Source: Mesorhizobium sp. (lineage in GTDB: Bacteria; Pseudomonadota; Alphaproteobacteria; Rhizobiales; Rhizobiaceae). From it: 64,000 nt of DNA. Of this stretch, positions 53,170 to 60,480 are shown piece after piece. The notes under the pieces are model-generated. The model did no database searches and was not told the origin of the DNA. It saw nothing but the letters and a program-made list of their open reading frames with translations. Each line of letters starts with the position of its first letter. Positions within the stretch are counted from its first letter, which is position 1. A program made the translations under genes and the position numbers. The stretch is from assembly GCA_004020875.1 (NCBI GenBank), contig SAPZ01000002.1:310001-374000 (forward strand). The letters are read 5' to 3'.

Positions 53170-53778
53170 TCAATGTCCTTCGACGGCGAAGACGATTTCC
53201 GCGAAGCCGGGAACCGTCTTTTCGCGGAGCCAGTCGCGCTGCAGTTCGCAGGCGAACTGAACCCAACTTACGGGCACTGCCCCCGCCTGCATGATGCGTT
53301 CGAGCCCGGCCTGGTGTGCCACCACAGAGGTGCCGCCGACGGCATCGACCACGGCATAAACCTCGAAACCGTCGCGCAACGCATCGAGCGCGGGAAAGGC
53401 CAGGCATACCTCGGTCCAGAGAGCGGCCATAACGAGCTTCTTTCGGCCAGTCGCCCTGACGGCATCGACAAAGTCCTTGTCTTCCCATGCATTGATCGCC
53501 GTGCGGTCGATCGGTTCAACGGTCGGCAAAATGTCGCGCAATTGGTGAATGAGGGGCTGGTTGCGCCCGGTATTGACGTTCACCGTCGTCAACACGACCG
53601 GTACATCATAGAGTTTGGCGGTCTTCGCCAGCGCTACGATGTTGGCGACAAGGGTCCGCCTGTCCATTGACGCTACGGACGTTACCTGGACCGGTTGATA
53701 GTCGATTACCACCACGGCGCAGTTGCTGGGCGTCAAAAGATGGTCTTGGACTGGATTGCGCGTGGGTCGACTTGCCAT
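53170..53778 (-). CDS. Isochorismatase-like cysteine hydrolase
   Basis: A 202-residue protein of the isochorismatase superfamily with the catalytic Asp in CAVVVIDYQPVQV, Lys in ATGRKKLVMAALWTEV and Cys in TEVCLAFPALDALRDGFEV. The VDAVGGTSVVAHQAGLERIM region is typical of the YcaC-like hydrolases. The substrate is unknown (amides such as nicotinamide or others). GGGAG precedes the ATG. Lies between two alpha/beta hydrolase genes, in the same direction. Confidence 0.88.
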   Translation of the reverse strand: MASRPTRNPVQDHLLTPSNCAVVVIDYQPVQVTSVASMDRRTLVANIVALAKTAKLYDVPVVLTTVNVNTGRNQPLIHQLRDILPTVEPIDRTAINAWEDKDFVDAVRATGRKKLVMAALWTEVCLAFPALDALRDGFEVYAVVDAVGGTSVVAHQAGLERIMQAGAVPVSWVQFACELQRDWLREKTVPGFAEIVFAVEGH

Positions 53779-53819
53779 GGGTCTCTCCCTTTAGGCACGC
53801 GGCTTGGTGGCCTGGGCGG

Positions 53820-54734
53820 TTACTTGGCAAGGAAATCCGTGACGAGCTTGATTGTGGCGTCTGGATTCTCCTCCATGATCCAGTGTCCTGAGCCGGGTAT
53901 GATCCCGGCGGTTACATTGGTTGCGACAAAGCGCAGAACATCAGCCTGACCCATGCCGAAGGATTTTTCGGCACCTAGCGCCAGCACTGGCATGGCAACC
54001 TTGCCGCCCTTAGCGACAAATTCCTTGTTGTCGGTAGCATCCTGGCTGAACGCGGCGAACTGCTCGAAGGCATCGTGTATGGCACGCGGTCGGGCGTAGA
54101 GCTTCGAATAATGCTTGCGTGTCGCTTCATCGATGGCCTTGGGATTCGCCGACAGCTCATTCCAGAAGCGGTCGAGATAGATTCGCTCCCGGCCCGCCAC
54201 CAATCGCTCCATATCGGGGCCACGGAAGTTGAAATGCCACAAGAGCGGCAAGCGGATGATGTTTTCCCAATCGCCGATACCAGGCAGCGGCGCATCGATG
54301 ACGGCCCAGCGTGTGACGCGGTCGCGGTACTGGGCGACGAAGGCGTAGCCCACCATGTTGCCGATGTCGTGGGTGACGAGATCGACCTTGTCGATCTTCA
54401 GATGATCCAGGATGCCGGCAATATCGACCGCCTGGTTTTTCTTGGTGTAGCCGGTATCTGGATGGGCCGAGAGCCCCATGCCGCGCAGATCCGGCACGAT
54501 CACCGTATGGTCTTTCATCAGCCTGGCAGCGAGCGGCGCCCACATGTCGCCGCTGTCGCCAAAGCCATGCAGCAAGAGCACGGCAGGCCCCTTACCGCCA
54601 ACGCGAACGAAAAGGCTGGTGCCATTGGTGTCGATCGACTGAGCCTTAAATTCGGAAGGAAACGTGACAATCCGAGCCGTCGCCGGCAAGGTAAGAAGCA
54701 TCACACCTAACGCAGCTATCACCATCTTGAGCAT
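53820..54734 (-). CDS. Exported alpha/beta hydrolase, epoxide-hydrolase/dehalogenase-like
   Basis: A 304-residue protein with a signal peptide (MVIAALGVMLLTLPATA; residues 1-20). The domain has the oxyanion LLHGFGDSGDMW, VIVPDLRGMGLSAHPDTGYT and the nucleophile elbow VTHDIGNMVGYAFV. There an Asp replaces Ser, as in epoxide hydrolases and haloalkane or haloacetate dehalogenases. A His in IPGSGHWIMEENPD completes the triad. Start ATG at 54734 with GGGAG upstream. Periplasmic location makes it distinct from the other two hydrolases. Confidence 0.88.
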   Translation of the reverse strand: MLKMVIAALGVMLLTLPATARIVTFPSEFKAQSIDTNGTSLFVRVGGKGPAVLLLHGFGDSGDMWAPLAARLMKDHTVIVPDLRGMGLSAHPDTGYTKKNQAVDIAGILDHLKIDKVDLVTHDIGNMVGYAFVAQYRDRVTRWAVIDAPLPGIGDWENIIRLPLLWHFNFRGPDMERLVAGRERIYLDRFWNELSANPKAIDEATRKHYSKLYARPRAIHDAFEQFAAFSQDATDNKEFVAKGGKVAMPVLALGAEKSFGMGQADVLRFVATNVTAGIIPGSGHWIMEENPDATIKLVTDFLAK

Positions 54735-54902
54735 GTTGTTCTCCCAAAATCTTGAGCATGTGAGCCGAGCTGTCTCGGCCTGAAGGGCGATCTGGCCTCG
54801 GGAACAATAGGTCTCCGTGGTCCCGTTGAATTGCCTGAATCTGACCTGGATTGAAGAAAGCAGGCCTTTTCTTACGCTGCCGCCCGCGCACGATTTTTCG
54901 TT

Positions 54903-54941
54903 CCGTGTGAAAGCAGGAGTGATAAGGCTGCTTTCACACGG
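54903..54941. repeat. 14-bp perfect inverted repeat before the sensor kinase
   Basis: Arms CCGTGTGAAAGCAG (54903-54916) and CTGCTTTCACACGG (54928-54941) with an 11-base spacer, ending 13 bases before the ATG at 54955. It may be an operator for a dimeric regulator or an mRNA hairpin close to the ribosome-binding site (AAGGAAG). Confidence 0.75.
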
Positions 54942-54954
54942 GCAAGGAAGCGTC

Positions 54955-56655
54955 ATGGATACCGGCAGGGGAACAACCGACGACGCGGGAGCGAAGCTGA
55001 AACTGCTCGAGCAAGAACTGGCCCGCTCGAGGAGTGACCTCGATGCCAGCCAGAAGGTTTCAGCCCGGCTCACTGAAGAGAACGAAACACTTCGTATCCA
55101 TGCGGACCGGCGGCAGTGGGAGGCGGGCTTTCGACTCGCCACCGACACGACACCCGGATTGATCTGGTTCGGCGGTGCGGACGGTTCGGTCGAGTTTCTG
55201 AACACCCAATGGTGCGCCTACACCGGGCTCACCATGCAAGAGGGGCTAGGCTGGAACTGGATAAACGTTATCCATCCGGAAGACCTCCCCGGCCTGGTGG
55301 AACATTGGGGCGAGATCATCAAATCGGCACGTCCGGACGAGCACGAAGCACGGATGCGCCGATCCGATGGCGCGTATCGATGGTTTTTGTTGCGCTGCGC
55401 GCCGCTGCTCGATGAGTCGGGTACAGTGGTCCGGTGGTACGGCACGAACACGGACATCGAAGAGCGCAAACGCGTCGAGCAGGCGCTCAGTGCTTCGGAA
55501 AACCTGTCGCGCGGCCAGGTCGAGGCACTCAAGAGCACGCTCGACGCGCTGGCGATGGAGCCAGCCGCCGACAAGTTGGTGGAACACGTGCTGCGCATCA
55601 TCACCGAGCAATTCGATGCGCATAGCATCAGCGTCTGGCGGCTGGATCCCGAGAGCGGAATGATAGCCATCGAGATGGCCTTCGAAGACGGCCGGGTCGT
55701 AACCAGCGCCGATCCGCGGTTCGCCGGCATGGACAAATGGTTGCCGATGGAAGAGCGCTGGCCGTGGCCGGAGGTCTTTCGTACGAGCAAGCCCAGTCTC
55801 GTCGAAGACATCCGCACCGTTCCAGCCTTTGCTTTGCGCGATCGTCTGCTCCCGATGGGCATCATTACCGTGCTGCTGGTGCCGATGTTCGTTGCCGGCC
55901 GCCTTGAAGGCGCGATCGGTATTCGCTTCGTCGAGAAAAAGGTGTTCGGCGCCGAGGAGATTGACCTAGCCCAGGCACTGGCTAACCAAGTGATGCTGAT
56001 GATCCAGTTCGCGCGCCTTTCGACTCAGACACGCGAAACGGCCGTGATCGCGGAGCGCAATCGCATCGCACGCGACATACACGACACTCTTGCCCAAGGG
56101 CTTACGGGCGTGATCGTGCAGTTGGAAGCTGCTGAGGATGCTAATCTGCGGGGCCTTTCAAGAGAAGCTGGAGAGCATCTGGACCGCGCCCGTCGCCTGG
56201 CTCGCGAAAGTCTCAACGAAGCCCGGCGTTCCGTGCACGCCCTGCGACCACAGGTGTTGGACGACAGCAACCTCAGCGGAGCGCTGGCCGAGTTGTTCAC
56301 GAAGATGACGGCAGGAACCAGCCTGAAAATGGAGTTCGCGGTGCTTGGCGCACCGCGATCGCTGCCTCCGAATTCGGAGGAGAATCTGTTTCGTATCGGT
56401 CAGGAGATTCTGACCAACGCCTTGCGCCATGCACAGGCGAAACTCTTTACCGCCAAGCTGATTTTTTTGCCGGGAGAAGTTTGCCTTGATCTGCATGATG
56501 ACGGACGCGGCTTTGATCCCTCGAGCAAGAATGATGGATACGGCTTGCTCGGAATCAGGGAGCGGGTCGAAAGAATAGGCGGTCAGCTGGTTGTTCAAAG
56601 CTCGCCCGCAAAGGGCACGGCCGTGCGCATCACATTGCCCTCGCAGGAGGCTTGA
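54955..56655 (+). CDS. PAS-GAF sensor histidine kinase, NarL-type
   Basis: A 566-residue soluble kinase. A coiled coil at residues 10-50 is followed by a PAS domain (ATDTTPGLIWFGGADGSVEF, VIHPEDLPGLVEHWGEIIKS, GTNTDIEERKRVEQ). A GAF domain spans about 195-355 (HSISVWRLDPESGMIAIEMA, MGIITVLLVPMFVAGRLEGA). The HisKA_3 motif AERNRIARDIHDTLAQGLTG carries His376, and the HATPase has IGQEILTNALRHA, DDGRGFDP and YGLLGIRERV. It lacks membrane segments, so it senses a cytoplasmic signal. The ATG at 54955 follows a large inverted repeat. Divergent from the hydrolase genes and coupled to a NarL-type regulator. Confidence 0.92.
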   Translation: MDTGRGTTDDAGAKLKLLEQELARSRSDLDASQKVSARLTEENETLRIHADRRQWEAGFRLATDTTPGLIWFGGADGSVEFLNTQWCAYTGLTMQEGLGWNWINVIHPEDLPGLVEHWGEIIKSARPDEHEARMRRSDGAYRWFLLRCAPLLDESGTVVRWYGTNTDIEERKRVEQALSASENLSRGQVEALKSTLDALAMEPAADKLVEHVLRIITEQFDAHSISVWRLDPESGMIAIEMAFEDGRVVTSADPRFAGMDKWLPMEERWPWPEVFRTSKPSLVEDIRTVPAFALRDRLLPMGIITVLLVPMFVAGRLEGAIGIRFVEKKVFGAEEIDLAQALANQVMLMIQFARLSTQTRETAVIAERNRIARDIHDTLAQGLTGVIVQLEAAEDANLRGLSREAGEHLDRARRLARESLNEARRSVHALRPQVLDDSNLSGALAELFTKMTAGTSLKMEFAVLGAPRSLPPNSEENLFRIGQEILTNALRHAQAKLFTAKLIFLPGEVCLDLHDDGRGFDPSSKNDGYGLLGIRERVERIGGQLVVQSSPAKGTAVRITLPSQEA

Positions 56656-56660
56656 ACGTC

Positions 56661-57308
56661 ATGAGCAATGCGGCCGAAACAACGCCAACCGCCAGGATCA
56701 AGGTTCTGATTGCCGACGACCACGTAACCGTGCGCGAAGGCTTGGCAGCAATAATCGGCCGTCAGCCGGACATGCTGGTCGTCGCAGAAGCCGCAACCGG
56801 CCGCGATGTCGTTGATTTCTGGCGGCAGCAGCGTCCCGATATCGTGCTGCTCGACCTGCGTATGCCGGTTCTCGACGGTGTTGCGGCCATGGGCGAAATC
56901 CGACAGCAGGACCCTTCGGCGCGCGTTGTGGTTTTGACTACCTTCGACACCGACCATGAAATTTCCCGGGCCATCAAGGCCGGTGCGCGCGGCTATCTGC
57001 TGAAGGACGCTCAGCGAGAAGATTTGCTCGACTGCATCCGGAAGGTTCACGCAGGTGAGATCTGCATCCCGTCACTGCTGGTGGCAAAGCTTGCGGCCGC
57101 CGTCAGCAGCGAAGAGCTCAGCGGCCGCGAGATGCACGTGCTGACCCTGTTGGCGCAAGGCAAGGGCAACAAGGAGATCGGCCTCAGCCTGCACATCAGC
57201 GAAACGACCGTGAAGTCGCATTTGCGAAGCATCTTCAACAAGCTCAATGTTCTAAGCCGGACCGAAGCGATCGCGGTCGCCAGCCGGCGGGGTCTGGTTC
57301 AACTTTAG
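56661..57308 (+). CDS. NarL/FixJ-family response regulator
   Basis: A 215-residue regulator with receiver (IKVLIADDHVTVREGLAAII, Asp65 in IVLLDLRMPVLDG, VVVLTTFDTD, GYLLKDAQ) and LuxR-type helix-turn-helix (LSGREMHVLTLLAQGKGNKE, ISETTVKSHLRSIFNKLNV). The ATG at 56661 has GGAGG 11 bases upstream, located in the end of the kinase gene; a TTG overlapping the kinase stop is less likely. Cognate regulator of the kinase; the divergent hydrolase genes are the nearest possible targets. Confidence 0.94.
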   Translation: MSNAAETTPTARIKVLIADDHVTVREGLAAIIGRQPDMLVVAEAATGRDVVDFWRQQRPDIVLLDLRMPVLDGVAAMGEIRQQDPSARVVVLTTFDTDHEISRAIKAGARGYLLKDAQREDLLDCIRKVHAGEICIPSLLVAKLAAAVSSEELSGREMHVLTLLAQGKGNKEIGLSLHISETTVKSHLRSIFNKLNVLSRTEAIAVASRRGLVQL

Positions 57309-57372
57309 CAGGTCACTGGCTCGAGCACTTCTGTCGCCGCCCCGGCCGCGCTTGCTGTCCTGGTTCGAAAGT

Positions 57373-58467
57373 ATGAGCCGGCGCCGGCCCATTGGAAGGA
57401 CCGGAAATTCCATCGCCTCACCAATTTCGCGAGACCTTCACGAAGCGCATCATATCGGCGTTGCAGGAGCGATGTGCTGCCGTGAGGGACAACCGGTGAC
57501 CAGTCAAACGACAGATCGTTTGGGCGAGCCGACGCCGGGCTTCATGGCAGCGGCCGAGATAACGGTTTCGCATAGACAGATGCGATGCATGACCGGCGTT
57601 CGTGTCGAGATCGCCCACCTGCATGGTCCGTGCCAGCATCCCGAATACCTCCGGTCAAAACGGCCGCGCCTGACCGCTATTCTGGAGCAGGTCGGCGGCC
57701 CCGTGGAAATGCTGCTGACACCGCACTGCCCGGCACCGTCCATGCCGACCTCCGCGGAAGAGACCGTCAGACATTTGACGTTCGTCCCAGCCGGCATCCC
57801 TCTCTGGCAGGTTACCCGACGGTCCCACTACATCCGCCGACTGATCATCGATTTTGATCTTGCTGAGCTGGCGGAACGTTTTGGCGAAACGTTCGAATTC
57901 ACATCCCGTCTCGCGCCGCGCGTGATGTTCCAGGACGACCGCCTTCTGGCTCTCGTCGAATTGCTGGCGGATGCTTGCGTCGGCACCGACCCGGATGATC
58001 GCTTCTATGGCGACAGCCTTGCCCTAGCGATATCCCACAATCTGTTTGGCTTAAGGAGGCAGGAGGAGAGAAGGGGTGGACTTGCCCCCGCACAGCTCCG
58101 GCGCGTGACGGTGCTGATGGAGCAGAGCCTGCCCAAAGCCGTTTTTCTAAAGGACCTGGCCGATGTGATTGGGCTTTCCGAGGCCTATTTTGCCCGTGCT
58201 TTCAAGGCCTCTACGGGTGTGTCGCCGCATCGCTGGTATCTTGCCGCGAAGATACGAAAGGCACAAAACGCACTCCTCGAAACAAGCGACACACTGGCCG
58301 AAGTAGCACTTGCCACCGGATTTGCCGATCAGAGCCATTTTACGCGTGCCTTCAGGACGATCACTGGATTGTCACCCGGGGCTTGGCGCAGGACCATTCG
58401 GCAAAGGGATCCGGATGTGCCGTCGCTTAACTATGCAGACGGCTTGCCTGACCGGAGAATCGCCTAA
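57373..58467 (+). CDS. AraC-family transcriptional regulator
   Basis: About 364 residues, with an N-terminal ligand/dimerisation region of unknown type and a typical two-helix-turn-helix AraC domain at the end (LPKAVFLKDLADVIGLSEAY, FARAFKASTGVSPHRWYLAA, EVALATGFADQSHFTRAFRT, ITGLSPGAWRRT). Start uncertain: TTG 57352, ATG 57373 and ATG 57472 are in frame; I use ATG 57373. Similar AraC regulators control stress or aromatic-compound genes; the target here is unknown. It is 65 bases after the response regulator. Confidence 0.85.
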   Translation: MSRRRPIGRTGNSIASPISRDLHEAHHIGVAGAMCCREGQPVTSQTTDRLGEPTPGFMAAAEITVSHRQMRCMTGVRVEIAHLHGPCQHPEYLRSKRPRLTAILEQVGGPVEMLLTPHCPAPSMPTSAEETVRHLTFVPAGIPLWQVTRRSHYIRRLIIDFDLAELAERFGETFEFTSRLAPRVMFQDDRLLALVELLADACVGTDPDDRFYGDSLALAISHNLFGLRRQEERRGGLAPAQLRRVTVLMEQSLPKAVFLKDLADVIGLSEAYFARAFKASTGVSPHRWYLAAKIRKAQNALLETSDTLAEVALATGFADQSHFTRAFRTITGLSPGAWRRTIRQRDPDVPSLNYADGLPDRRIA

Positions 58468-58699
58468 GGACCCGGACATATATATGCCTGTGAAGCTCAT
58501 GATCCGGGCGAAACAGACGATCGCTCTCGGCCCGGCCACCCACAACTGGATCGCCTTCGGATTCTTCGCTGGTCCGGCAAGATCGGATCGGCGCCTGACA
58601 CATGGGTGTGATCTCGCGCAAGGTCAGGTGAACGATCCGCTTTACGTGTGATATGACTTGAACAGGACACGCCATGATCGGGGACCCGAGAATCATGTT

Positions 58700-59190
58700 C
58701 TACTCCCGGGAAAAACTGATTGTCTGGACCAGCCCTCCCCCCTGCCTGTTCTCAAGCGTGATCGTCCCACCGTAGCGCTCGATGATCTCCTTCGCGATCG
58801 CTAGCCCCAATCCCGCACCCGGAATCAACTGCGTGCGCGCCGGATCGACCCGGAAGAACGGCTCGAAGGCCTTGTTCAATAGATCCGGCGGAATGCCGGG
58901 GCCGCGATCGACGATGGTGAGAATCGCCTGGCCGCCCCGCCCGCTAAGCGAGACGGTACAGTTCTTGCCGTGCGTCGCGGCGTTCACGATCAGGTTGCGC
59001 AGCGCCCGGCGCAGGCCGAGCGCGCCGGCTTTGACCGACACATGATCGAGATGGTCGATCGTCACCGCGTGACCAAGCGAGACCATCTCGACCTCGATAT
59101 CGCGAACCAGCCTGTCCAGTTCCACCGGCTCGACCGCGTCCTGGTAGGAGCGGATAAGGAACGGCAAGCTCGCGTCCTCCACGAAATCCT
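58700..59190 (-). pseudogene. C-terminal fragment of a sensor histidine kinase
   Basis: About 160 residues corresponding to the end of HisKA and the complete HATPase domain: FLIRSYQDAVEPVELDRLVR, ALRNLIVNAATHGK (N-box), VDRGPGIPPDLLNKAFEPF and GAGLGLAIAKEIIERYGG. The input domain, membrane helices and phosphorylated His are missing. The frame breaks at about 59188, exactly where a plus-strand efflux gene fragment begins, so a deletion or inversion fused two truncated genes. Confidence 0.8.
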
Positions 59191-59447
59191 ACGCGGACGC
59201 TGCGCAACTGGAGCGCACTCTCTACAAGGCCGGCGAGGCAAGTCTCCTCGATGTATTGGACGCCGAGCGTTCAGCCTATTCGGCGGAGGACTCGCTGCTG
59301 CAGAGCCGCGTGTCGATCGCGACCGGCTATATCGCCCTCAACAAGGCGCTCGGCGGCGGGTGGGACGATGTCGTCGATAGCGCGACACCCGAGATCATAG
59401 ACGTCACGACTAGGCCCCACTTCGCGGCGAAAGTCGTGGCGCAGTGA
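59188..59447 (+). pseudogene. C-terminal fragment of an outer-membrane efflux protein
   Basis: About 85 residues that match the last helices of TolC/NodT-like outer-membrane efflux proteins: AAQLERTLYKAGEASLLDVL, DAERSAYSAEDSLLQSRVSI and ATGYIALNKALGGGWDD. The N-terminal 80 percent is missing; the fragment begins at the junction with the kinase fragment. The stop at 59445-59447 is followed by an SD-preceded short start (MTDNGSKDAI then stop near 59481), maybe the beginning of a lost downstream gene. Confidence 0.75.
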
Positions 59448-59571
59448 ACAAGATGAACGGTCAATCAGAGGAGAGAGAAAATGACCGACAACGGCTCGAA
59501 AGACGCAATTTGAAACTCATGGCAGACGGCTGACGCTCCCGCCGAGCATAAAATCCTAGCTTCTCCCCGGC

Positions 59572-59606
59572 GAATAAAAAGCCCGCCGGCCGGAGCCCGC
59601 GGGCTT
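59572..59606 (-). terminator. Intrinsic terminator of the RiPP-like precursor gene
   Basis: On the minus strand the 8-bp stem AAGCCCGC/GCGGGCTT with a 12-base loop is followed by TTTTTATT. It lies 24 bases past the stop codon of the small gene, so it is a convincing rho-independent terminator. Confidence 0.85.
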
Positions 59607-59629
59607 GATGTGCTGCCAAGCGGAAAGGC

Positions 59630-59725
59630 TTACCCGACAAGCCCAGAAACGATGATCACCTGTGCAGCTACAGCCCCAAGGCGATCGCGCTTGTGGAGAG
59701 TTGGCTTCTCGTAAGTCTTCTTCAT
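59630..59725 (-). CDS. RiPP-like precursor peptide (31 residues)
   Basis: A 31-residue gene from ATG 59725 to TAA 59630-59632. The N-terminal MKKTYEKPTLHKRDRLGAV contains Y-x-x-P-x-L at residues 5-10, the leader motif recognised by RiPP recognition elements in lasso-peptide and related pathways. Short proteins of this look, beginning MKKxYxKPxL with basic residues after it, are abundant in Hyphomicrobiales and are often labelled putative RiPP precursors. The C-terminal part (GAVAAQVIIVSGLVG) is small and hydrophobic and would be the core; it has no Asp or Glu for a classic lasso ring and no Cys. A G-rich stretch lies upstream of ATG. No maturation enzyme is seen in the window. Confidence 0.65.
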   Translation of the reverse strand: MKKTYEKPTLHKRDRLGAVAAQVIIVSGLVG

Positions 59726-59754
59726 GGGTATCCCCCGGTTGATCCCTCAAACAG

Positions 59755-59791
59755 GACAAAATTGGCCTGCGGTACTCTGGTTGTCAACCAG
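59755..59791 (-). promoter_or_regulatory. Promoter with overlapping palindrome for RiPP-like gene
   Basis: On the minus strand a perfect -35 TTGACA (59787-59782) is followed after 17 bases by a weak -10 (CAATTT). The -35 lies inside the perfect palindrome CTGGTTG-T-CAACCAG (59777-59791), which could be an operator. The initiation codon is about 36 bases past the -10. Confidence 0.5.
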
Positions 59792-59857
59792 GGGGGAGCG
59801 AGACCATATGTTCTAATGCTAGCAGTGGCTAAAGAGAGTCTCGCACTTCGCAATACG

Positions 59858-60215
59858 CTACCCGCCGAGGCCCTTGGCCGCCACCCGCTGGAACAGGTCA
59901 TCGAGTTGCAGCGGTGGAAGGCTGGCGTTCTCGGCGATCCCCCAGGCAAGGACCGCAAGGAATGCGCCGGCGATGAACTGAACCGCGAATTCGACGGGCA
60001 CGTCATGTCCGATCCGCTTTTCGACAAGTTCGGTCCGCACGGCGCGCCGGATCCGCTCGCGCAATTCGTCGTGCATGGTGTCGCCGCTGCTCGCAAGCAG
60101 CGCGTGATGGAGCGACCGGAACGCGCGCGCGTGCTCGAACGGAGCGGGTTCAAGATCACCGACAGCGGCGCTGTCGGGACCCGGAAACTGAACTATGTTC
60201 GCGAGACGGTGGTCA
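59858..60215 (-). pseudogene. C-terminal fragment of a TetR-family regulator
   Basis: A minus-strand frame encodes roughly the last 115 residues of a TetR regulator: AAVGDLEPAPFEHARAFRSL, HHALLASSGDTMHDELRERI, RRAVRTELVEKRIGHDVPVE and FAVQFIAGAFLAVLAWGIAE with the end NASLPPLQLDDLFQRVA. These correspond to the ligand-binding domain; the N-terminal helix-turn-helix is absent and no start codon fits. Only a 72-residue piece from 60076 has a proper ATG. It stands directly upstream of the RiPP-like gene. Confidence 0.65.
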
Positions 60216-60480
60216 GGAGCTAGCCGGCTTGATGGCGGACGCTATGTTCAGCTTTGCCGCTCCTGAAAGCCACCATAGTGGAATTTCGGAAGACTGAATC
60301 CTTCCCAGGAGCATTGGTTTTAGACCGGTGCAGCTTCGTGGAGCCGTGCTGCCCAACTGGAAAGCATTGGCCATCTGGAGCCAGACTTCCTCGTCGTCCA
60401 ATGTTCTGATCGATTGAAAGTGAATTTTCGTTAGAGGTGCAGTCCATGAAAAGCAGAGAGCCTGCCGTCTACGCACCGAG

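Noticed and set aside
59722..60159. A 145-codon minus-strand frame covering the tetR fragment
   Set aside because: Ser/Arg/Pro-rich shadow in a different frame from the recognisable TetR C-terminal sequence.
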